Source of the DNA: Chitinophaga pollutisoli
Lineage (GTDB): Bacteria > Bacteroidota > Bacteroidia > Chitinophagales > Chitinophagaceae
Assembly (NCBI RefSeq): GCF_038396755.1
Contig: NZ_CP149822.1
Coordinates: 558,001 to 622,000 of the forward strand
Direction: 5' to 3'
DNA: 64,000 nt
A program made the position numbers and the translations under genes. Position 1 is the first letter of the stretch, and every line of letters begins with the position of its first letter. Positions 37,474 to 44,085 of this stretch are shown here, piece by piece. Below the pieces are notes generated by a model that saw only the letters and a list, made by a program, of their open reading frames with translations, ran no database searches and was not told where the DNA came from.

Positions 37474-38814
37474 ATGAAATCCATCTCTTTTATACTTTTC
37501 GCGGCGATGACCTTAATGATGGCCACCCCGGGCTCCTCCTGCAGGAAGCCCGGCCGTCATCTGCCCGACAGCCTCCGTTGCCAGCCCTGCAGTTCGCCAT
37601 TCACCAAAATCCCCCTGAAAGCGAAGCAACTCAGCACCACCGCAGCCGAAGACCCCGGCAATGTACTTGCCCATCTGATCGACGGACAATTCTCCACCCG
37701 CTGGTCGGGCCTTGGAGACCCGCAATCCATCGTTATCCGGCTCGATTCCGTGACGGAAATCGGCGAAGTGAAAATCGCCTTCCATACCAGCGGGCACGAT
37801 GCCCGCACCTCCAGCTTCGAGGTGGCCGTTTCCCGCGACAGCGCGCATTGGGCGACCGTTGTCCCCGTCCGCAATTCGGAACCCGGGGTAACGGTTTTCC
37901 AGTCTTTCCCTTTCGACCGCACCTGCGCCAGGTACATCCGCATCACCGGCCACGGCAACAGCGTGAGCGATTGGAACAGCTACACGGAACTGGAAGTCTG
38001 GGGATGCGTCCCGGATATCGTTGAGTTGCATTGCAATTATGAAACCGGCGACTGGACGCAATGGACCAACGGTCTGATATGCCGCAGCGTTGACACCCAG
38101 TTCGTCGCTGTAACGGACACTGTCCGCGAAGGCCGGTACGCAGGGCGTTTCATGGTAAGGCCCGGCGACAAGTTCCGCAAAAGGGACAGCACGCTTACCA
38201 GCGGCGAGCGTGTGGAAGCCACTTTATGGAACTACGCCCGCGAAACGGAAAACGACGATTACTACTACGGATGGTCAACACTCTTCCCGACAGACTGGAC
38301 CGAACCGCAACGGTATGGCATCATCATGCAATGGCACTCGCACTTCGATGTACCGCCGCCTTTGGCTTTTGATGCGCGCGCCAACATCCTGCGTGTCAAC
38401 TACAACACCGGCGACTGCACGAATTACTGGCCGCCGGAGCACGAGGACTTCGATACGATCCTTCACAACCTGAACAAAGGCAAATGGAACGATTTCATCG
38501 TACACGTGAAGTTCAAGCCGGATAATACGGGTATCGTGGAAGTGTGGCATCGCGTGGAAGGGCATGCCGCCTTCAATAAGATTTATTCGCGGCCCAATAT
38601 GGCAACCCTGCAATGGACGTCGAACATCCGGCGCGTGGAGCTGGAATACGCTATCCCTTACACCCGTAACGGCGTAAACGGATGGACGTCGGGGCTATAT
38701 GTACAGCATGGCCTATATCGTGGTGACGGCGGCACCAATACCAACGTGTTGTACCACGACAACTGGAGCCGTGGGCGCTCTTACAACGCGGTAAGGAATA
38801 CATTCTCCCAATAG
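37474..38814 (+). CDS. F5/8 type C-polysaccharide lyase lipoprotein, copy 2
   Basis: Intact paralogue of the gene before it, 446 residues. The lipobox is PGSSC near residue 23. The F5/8 type C domain (about 45-185) has NVLAHLIDGQFSTRWSGLGD and ARYIRITGHGNSVSDWNSYTELEVWGC. The lyase domain has YYYGWSTLFPTDWTEPQRYGIIMQWHSH, LNKGKWNDFIVHVKFKPD and GLYVQHGLYRGDGG. Copy 1 and copy 2 share more than half of their residues by eye. The 33-base gap suggests one operon. Two divergent copies could cut different linkages or act at different chain positions. Confidence 0.86.
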   Translation: MKSISFILFAAMTLMMATPGSSCRKPGRHLPDSLRCQPCSSPFTKIPLKAKQLSTTAAEDPGNVLAHLIDGQFSTRWSGLGDPQSIVIRLDSVTEIGEVKIAFHTSGHDARTSSFEVAVSRDSAHWATVVPVRNSEPGVTVFQSFPFDRTCARYIRITGHGNSVSDWNSYTELEVWGCVPDIVELHCNYETGDWTQWTNGLICRSVDTQFVAVTDTVREGRYAGRFMVRPGDKFRKRDSTLTSGERVEATLWNYARETENDDYYYGWSTLFPTDWTEPQRYGIIMQWHSHFDVPPPLAFDARANILRVNYNTGDCTNYWPPEHEDFDTILHNLNKGKWNDFIVHVKFKPDNTGIVEVWHRVEGHAAFNKIYSRPNMATLQWTSNIRRVELEYAIPYTRNGVNGWTSGLYVQHGLYRGDGGTNTNVLYHDNWSRGRSYNAVRNTFSQ

Positions 38815-38870
38815 GCAGCCGGAACATGAAAATGCCGGCTCAATTTTGGGCCGGCATATCCGGCAAACAT

Positions 38871-38914
38871 AAAGGGTGACCGGGAAAGCGAATTGTCGCT
38901 TCCGGCCACCCTTT
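38871..38914 (+). terminator. Bidirectional terminator between the lyase operon and hppD
   Basis: An imperfect hairpin of about 20 bp, AAAGGGTG... at 38871-38891 pairing with ...CACCCTTT at 38896-38914, with a 4-base loop and TTATTTT after it. A second smaller repeat, TGCCGGC/GCCGGCA near 38833-38856, lies just before it. The hppD gene converges from the other side. Confidence 0.75.
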
Positions 38915-38938
38915 TATTTTCTCACATAGCAGGTTGGT

Positions 38939-40069
38939 TTATAAGTTGCCGCGCAGCGCCTGTTCGCGCTCGATACTTTCGAACAGCGCCTTGAAGTTGC
39001 CTTTCCCGAAGGATTTGGCGCCTTTGCGCTGGATGATCTCGAAAAATACGGTGGGCCTGTCTTGCAGCGGTTTGGTGAAAATCTGCAGCAGGTAGCCTTC
39101 CTCATCGCGGTCTACCAGGATGCCCAGTTCTTCCAGCGGACGAAGGTCTTCATCGATTTCGCCTACCCTTTCCAGCAGGTCGGCGTAATAGGACGAAGGC
39201 ACGGTGAGGAATTCCACGCCACGCGCCTGCAGTTCGCCCACAGTATGCACGATGTCATTGGTGGCGATGGCGATGTGCTGAACACCGGGGCCGCCATAAA
39301 AATCGAGGTATTCCTCGATCTGGGATTTCTTTTTGCCTTCGGCAGGTTCGTTGATGGGGAATTTGATCCTGCCGTTGCCATTGCTCATCACTTTAGACAT
39401 GAGCGCGGAATATTCGGTGGAAATATCCTTGTCGTCGAACGAAACGAGGTTGTGGAAGCCCATGGTTTCGCTATAAAAATCTACCCAGGTATTCATTTCA
39501 TTCCAGCCTACATTACCTACGCAGTGGTCTACATATTGCAAGCCGGTGCTGGTGGGCTGGTAGCGGCTTTGCCAGGTGCGGTAACCCGGCAGGAAGGGGC
39601 CCTGGTAATTTTTACGTTCCACGAAAATGTGAACCGTATCCCCATAAGTATGAATACCGCTGCGCACCACTTCACCGAACTCATCTTTCTCGACGGTGGG
39701 CTCCATGTAAGGTTTTGCGCCGCGTTTCACGGTTTCGGCAAACGCCTGGCGCGCGTCATCCACCCAGATGGCCAGTACCTTCACCCCGTCGCCATGCTCG
39801 GCGATGTGTTCGGCGATAGGGCCGCCTGGCTTGAGCGGCGTGGTCAGTACGAAGCGCAGTTTATTCTGCACCAGTACATACGAAACGCGGTCTTTCACAC
39901 CGGTTTCGGGACCGGCATATGCCAGCGACTGGAAACCGAAGGCCGTTTTATAGAAATGCGCGGCCTGCTTGGCGTTTCCCACGTAAAACTCCACGTAGTC
40001 GGTTCCGTTGAGTGGCAGGAAGTCTTGCGTTCCCTGCGCGGTTGATGGCTTTACGGTGGCAGTGTTCAT
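38939..40069 (-). CDS. hppD: 4-hydroxyphenylpyruvate dioxygenase
   Basis: Converts 4-hydroxyphenylpyruvate to homogentisate in tyrosine catabolism using Fe(II) and oxygen. 376 residues. Two VOC-fold halves are visible: YVEFYVGNAKQAAHFYKTAFGFQSLAY near residue 25, and the catalytic half with YVDHCVGNV (first iron histidine), GVQHIAIATNDI (second histidine) and RPTVFFEIIQRKG (iron glutamate and C-terminal signature). It heads away from the convergent lyase operon and lies in a minus-strand group with an aldo/keto reductase and homogentisate dioxygenase, the next enzyme of the pathway. Confidence 0.96.
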   Translation of the reverse strand: MNTATVKPSTAQGTQDFLPLNGTDYVEFYVGNAKQAAHFYKTAFGFQSLAYAGPETGVKDRVSYVLVQNKLRFVLTTPLKPGGPIAEHIAEHGDGVKVLAIWVDDARQAFAETVKRGAKPYMEPTVEKDEFGEVVRSGIHTYGDTVHIFVERKNYQGPFLPGYRTWQSRYQPTSTGLQYVDHCVGNVGWNEMNTWVDFYSETMGFHNLVSFDDKDISTEYSALMSKVMSNGNGRIKFPINEPAEGKKKSQIEEYLDFYGGPGVQHIAIATNDIVHTVGELQARGVEFLTVPSSYYADLLERVGEIDEDLRPLEELGILVDRDEEGYLLQIFTKPLQDRPTVFFEIIQRKGAKSFGKGNFKALFESIEREQALRGNL

Positions 40070-40102
40070 AACTTAATGGTTTTTGATTTTGTTGTTTATG
40101 GA

Positions 40103-41095
40103 TTAAACAAGCTGTAACGCGTACAAATGCTTGTTGATGAAATCGATCTCTTCGGGAGCAAGCTTCACGTTGATCGCAGCGGCGTTTTGTTCCGCCTGGC
40201 CGGCGTTACGCGCACCTACGAGCGCTACCGTGATACCCGGGCGCTCGATGGTCCAGCGGATCACGAGTTGTGCCAGGGTGGCGTTTTTACTTTCCGCCAG
40301 CGGCTTGATCAGCGACAGGAATGCGTTGATGCGGGCGATATTGTCCGGCTGATAGAAAGGCGTTTTCGGACGGTGGTCGCCGGCTTCGAACTGGTGATCA
40401 GGTTTGATTTTACCGGTAAGGATGCCGCGCTGAAGCGGGCTGTAAGCCAGGATGGCTTTATTGTTTTCGATGCAATACGGCACCAGTTCCTTTTCGATAT
40501 TGCGTTCCACCATGCTGAAGGGCACCTGGTTGGAGGCGAGTTTCACCACGGCGTCGGCTTGCTTCATTTGATCAACGTTGTAGTTGCAGACACCCGCTTC
40601 GCGGATTTTGCCCTGTTCTTTCAGGCGCAGCACGGCTTCGAAGGTTTCTTCGATGGGCGTGGCAGCGTCGGGCCAGTGGATCTGGTATAGGTCGATGTAA
40701 TCGGTACGCATGCGGCGGAGGCTGGCTTCGCACTCACGGATGATGCTGTCGCGGCCGGCGTATTTGTAGATTTCAATGGCTTTGCCGGCATTGTCCTGGC
40801 TGCTGAAAGCGAAGGTGCCGTTGGTGCCTTCCCAGGTCATGCCGAATTTGGTGAGCAGCTGCACTTTATCGCGCGGGATGCCCACGAGAGCTTCGCCTAC
40901 GATTTCTTCGCTGGTGCCCTGTCCGTAAATGGGTGCGGTATCGATGGAGGTAACGCCGCGGTCGATCGATGCGCGGATGGCTTCGGTAGCGTCCTTACGC
41001 TCCGCGCCGCCCCACATCCACCCGCCGATGGCCCATGCGCCGAAGGTGATGGCGGATACTTTCAAATTGCTGTCTCCTAATTGTCTGTATTCCAT
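40103..41095 (-). CDS. Aldo/keto reductase
   Basis: NADPH-dependent oxidoreductase of the AKR family, 330 residues, TIM-barrel fold. The catalytic tetrad is visible: SIDTAPIYGQGTSEEIVGEAL (aspartate and tyrosine, about residues 50-70), LLTKFGM (lysine) and YQIHWPD (histidine). The cofactor end has LAYSPLQRGILTGK and TVALVGARNAGQAEQN. It lies between hppD and hmgA on the same strand (33 and 26 base gaps), so it is probably co-transcribed with tyrosine catabolism, although no step of that pathway clearly needs it. Confidence 0.92.
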   Translation of the reverse strand: MEYRQLGDSNLKVSAITFGAWAIGGWMWGGAERKDATEAIRASIDRGVTSIDTAPIYGQGTSEEIVGEALVGIPRDKVQLLTKFGMTWEGTNGTFAFSSQDNAGKAIEIYKYAGRDSIIRECEASLRRMRTDYIDLYQIHWPDAATPIEETFEAVLRLKEQGKIREAGVCNYNVDQMKQADAVVKLASNQVPFSMVERNIEKELVPYCIENNKAILAYSPLQRGILTGKIKPDHQFEAGDHRPKTPFYQPDNIARINAFLSLIKPLAESKNATLAQLVIRWTIERPGITVALVGARNAGQAEQNAAAINVKLAPEEIDFINKHLYALQLV

Positions 41096-41121
41096 GCTTT
41101 TAAAATTTTCCCAAAAGTAAC

Positions 41122-42279
41122 TTATTCGGCCCAGCTCATCACGTAACGCTCGTCTTCGATACCGAGGGCCTCCTGCGTTACCTGCAGGGGGTGGAAGGTA
41201 TCGACCATCACGGCCAGTTCTTTGGTTTCTTTGGCGCCGAGGCTTTTCTCCACCGCCCCCGGGTGCGGCCCGTGCGGGATGCCGCCGGGGTGCAGGGTGA
41301 TCATGCCGCGGGTGACGTGCTTGCGGCTCATGAAATCACCGTCTACGTAATACAGCACTTCATCGCTGTCGATATTGCTGTGGTTGTAAGGCGCGGGAAC
41401 GGCCTGCGGATGGTAGTCGTACAGGCGGGGAACGAAGGAGCACACTACGAAGTTGTGGCCTTCGAAAGTCTGGTGCACCGGCGGCGGCTGGTGGACGCGG
41501 CCGGTGATGGGCTCGAAGTCGTGGATGGACAGCGCGAAGGGATATTCGCAGCCATCCCAGCCGATCACGTCGAAAGGATGATGCCCGTAGTGAATGGGGT
41601 ACATCACGCCTTTCTTTTTGATATTGATGATGAAATCGCCGGCCTGGTCGATAGTTTCGAGGTCTTTGGGCTGGCGGATATCGCGTTCGCAGAAGGGGGC
41701 GTGCTCCAGGAGCTGGCCGTATGGACTGAGGTAGCGTTTCGGGAACCGGATCGGGCTGAAAGACTCCACGATGAAGAGGCGGTTATCCGTATGCGAGAAT
41801 TCCAGCTGGTAAATGGTGCCGCGGGGGATGGACAGGTAATCGCCGTACCCGAAATCGATGCGGCCATATTGGGTGCGGAGGGTGCCGGAGCCTTCGTGGA
41901 CGAAGATCAGCTCGTCGGCGTCCGCGTTTTTATAGAAGTAATCTTTCATGCTGCTGCGTGGGGCGGCGAGGGAAAGATGGCAGTCGCTGTTGACCAACAC
42001 GGGTTTGCGGGAAGCCAGGTAGTCGTTTTCGGGCTGGATGTTGAAACCCTGGAAACTGCGGTGTTTGAGCATTTTCTCCTCGGCTACGCGGGGCGCGGCG
42101 GCGTAGGGCTCGTCTACTTTCACGATCTCGGTAGGCGGATGGCAGTGGTAGAGCAGCGAATAATGGGAGGAAAACCCTTCCGTGGAGAACAGTTGTTCGG
42201 AATACAGGGAGCCGTCCGGTTTACGAAACTGGGTATGCCGCTTATGCGGAATCTGCCCGAGCGTATGATAATGTGGCAT
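41122..42279 (-). CDS. hmgA: Homogentisate 1,2-dioxygenase
   Basis: Opens the homogentisate ring to maleylacetoacetate, 385 residues. The cupin-like fold and iron region are seen in FEGHNFVVCSFVPRLYDYHPQAVPAPYNHSNIDSDEVLYYVDGDFMSRKHVTRGMITLHPGGIPHGPHPG (about residues 270-340), which contains the conserved His, Glu and His ligands. The N-terminus MPHYHTLGQIPHKRHTQFRKPDGSLYSEQLFST matches the family. It is the first gene of the minus-strand group. A maleylacetoacetate isomerase or fumarylacetoacetase is not seen in the window. Confidence 0.95.
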   Translation of the reverse strand: MPHYHTLGQIPHKRHTQFRKPDGSLYSEQLFSTEGFSSHYSLLYHCHPPTEIVKVDEPYAAAPRVAEEKMLKHRSFQGFNIQPENDYLASRKPVLVNSDCHLSLAAPRSSMKDYFYKNADADELIFVHEGSGTLRTQYGRIDFGYGDYLSIPRGTIYQLEFSHTDNRLFIVESFSPIRFPKRYLSPYGQLLEHAPFCERDIRQPKDLETIDQAGDFIINIKKKGVMYPIHYGHHPFDVIGWDGCEYPFALSIHDFEPITGRVHQPPPVHQTFEGHNFVVCSFVPRLYDYHPQAVPAPYNHSNIDSDEVLYYVDGDFMSRKHVTRGMITLHPGGIPHGPHPGAVEKSLGAKETKELAVMVDTFHPLQVTQEALGIEDERYVMSWAE

Positions 42280-42553
42280 AATGGGTGTAATTGAACTTTC
42301 CCGGCGGGTAAGCCGGCAAGCAGGTCATAGTACTGTAATAGAGAGGAAGCGGCCGCAAGGAGGCCCCGGCATTATAACGCCGAATCCATGGCAAGGGTTG
42401 CCATGAGGAAGCAATAATTGCTCTGATACTTGTATGTAAGCGAAGAATGCATACGTAACTGCGATAAAATTAAGGGAAATTCCGATACACCCCGCAAATG
42501 CAGGAGAAAATTTTTACCTTGGAAAAATCGCTATACCTAATACCCCTTTACTT

Positions 42554-43374
42554 ATGTGGCCATTCGTCCGCCAGTCGCTGCTCAATACCGTGGAATACAT
42601 CCAGGCTTATTATGAAACATACACCGCCGCCGTTCGCAGAACGGGGATTGTATTCATCATACTGGGAACCGCCGCCGGATTACTGATCTTCCTGGCCATG
42701 GCTTATGCAACAGAACGGATGGACCAGCTGGATGCTATTGGCGAGTTGTCCACGATCGGTTTTTCCGAAGGGTTAACGTTGGGGGGATATGTGATGTTAT
42801 ATTCATCCAGCTTGCTGGCCATGCACATGTACAAAGGCATTGTACCGGCCGTGGGCACTGCCTATTCCAACAAGTTGCCCGCCGCCGCGAAGCGCATGTT
42901 TCTCCTTGGACTGCTGATTTTGTACATATTGTTTGGTATATACGAACTGATGCAACTTTTAAGTCTCTTCAAGTCCGAATTCGTTCCCGGGAATATGATA
43001 TTATTTACCCTGGCGCCATGGTTCCAGACGGTATTCCTGACGTCGCTTTCCATAGCAACGGCTTTCCTGTCAGTGCTGGTAGTCTTCAAAGGAACCGGCC
43101 AGTTAATGCATGACGAAACGCGGTCAGCCATTTTCGCGGCGACAATTTTGCTTTTTTCTGGATTAAAGCCATCCAGTCCCTGGTAATTATAATCAACGCT
43201 GTAGTTACGGCCCCGATAGCCGGGATGTTTCCTTTTCAGGGCGCAAACGAATTGCTTTCCGCCGGCGTAATGGCGATTGTTTACCTGTTCGCCATGATAC
43301 CTGCGGCAGCAATCGCCGCCAGCATACAGCCCCCGGTTTCCAAGATCGCATTCGATGCAGAAACGGAGAAATGA
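42554..43374 (+). CDS. Multi-pass membrane protein of unknown family (reading frame broken)
   Basis: About 273 residues when joined, with six or seven hydrophobic segments and short polar loops. It starts MWPFVRQSLLNTVEYIQAYY and includes GIVFIILGTAAGLLIFLAMAY, FLLGLLILYILFGIYEL and VVTAPIAGMFPFQGANELL. The frame ends early near 43186 at LLFSGLKPSSPW. An extra T in the six-T run (43152-43157) gives LLFFWIKAIQSLVIIINAVV and an open frame to 43374. I do not recognise the family. It stands alone between hmgA (divergent) and the threonine operon. Confidence 0.6.
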
Positions 43375-43890
43375 GCAGATAATTTGTGCTTATAAAATAT
43401 CGCCCTGGGATTCACCTTCAGCGAACATTGCATTGATTCGCGGTTGCAGGATCCAGACGCCTATGCCATCCCCGCCATCCAAGGGGATACTGTAGTGATA
43501 CCCAGGGGTTACTTAGGGATTACAATGTACTTACTGTATATCTAATGTATATCAGCAAGGTTATTACCCTTACATCACCTACACCTTACCCTTTCATTTA
43601 CAACGCCTTAACTACACTATATATATGCAGTAACCCTAGTTTTCCCTGCTTTGATATACATGATCCGGCATAAACCCCTCCCTCCCTGCTTTACTTGCAC
43701 ACATCGTCAAAAACAACTTATGTCATATATATGTCACTATCAGCAAAACCCTTACTCCATAAGCATTATAAGCCATACATATGCCCTTAACAGGGTCATA
43801 TGCCATTAAATATTTTCGAAAAATGGCGATTCCCCTTGCATTTCTCGCCAGATTTAATAACCTTTGTCTTATCAACGTCATAAAACAATA
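43375..43890. other. AT-richer region without genes upstream of the threonine leader
   Basis: About 515 bases with no plausible coding frame. It is visibly lower in GC (around 40 percent) than the flanking genes. It has many TATATA, CATATG and CATATATATG steps, and an imperfect hairpin pairing 43778-43787 with 43792-43802. No known regulatory element is recognised apart from the promoter near its end. Confidence 0.5.
43836..43866 (+). promoter_or_regulatory. Candidate promoter of the threonine operon
   Basis: TTG at 43836-43838, a 19-base spacer and TAACCTTTG at 43858-43866, close to the Bacteroidota TAnnTTTG box with one extra base. A start near 43872 would place the leader-peptide GTG about 19 bases into the transcript. 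Confidence 0.45.
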
Positions 43891-43995
43891 GTGCATTTAC
43901 TCAACTCACATATTATCCGTATTGCTTCTTTCTCCTCTGGAGCTGCGGGCACTATTATTACCACCACAACCATTACAACCCCATCCCGGGGTTAA
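43891..43995 (+). CDS. thrL: Threonine operon leader peptide
   Basis: A 34-codon frame starting at GTG, MHLLNSHIIRIASFSSGAAG, and ending with TIITTTTITTPSRG. The block of ten codons (43951-43980) with seven threonines and three isoleucines lies about 105 bases before thrA, just as in enterobacterial thrL, where ribosome stalling at Thr and Ile codons controls transcription. The frame is the only one open here. There is no ATG, so the GTG is the most likely start. The threonine run ends in AACCCC, which can pair with a following GGGGTT, so the coding sequence is built into alternative RNA structures. Confidence 0.75.
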   Translation: MHLLNSHIIRIASFSSGAAGTIITTTTITTPSRG

Positions 43996-44065
43996 TTTTC
44001 ACATATCGTCCACCGACCGGGCTTCTCCGGTTCCCAGCAAGCGGGGTTCTTCCCCTTCCGTTTTC
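43977..44065 (+). promoter_or_regulatory. Putative transcription attenuator upstream of thrA
   Basis: AACCCC at 43977-43982, at the end of the Thr codons, can pair with GGGGTT at 43988-43993 or with a second GGGGTT at 44043-44048. That second copy can instead pair with CCCC at 44052-44055, which precedes TTCCGTTTTCC. A third small hairpin, ACCGG/CCGGT, lies between. These exclusive pairings fit an attenuator, but the exact terminator fold is uncertain. Confidence 0.55.
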
Positions 44066-44085
44066 CTCATACATTTTATTTCAAC

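Noticed and set aside
26382..38814. True pseudogenes caused by decay in the glycan loci
   Set aside because: All breaks are single-base shortfalls in homopolymers with intact sequence on both sides, so decay is less likely than base-calling error; left open until reads are checked.
42295..42553. Possible tRNA or small RNA gene between hmgA and the membrane protein
   Set aside because: No cloverleaf, T-loop motif or terminator could be assembled from the sequence.
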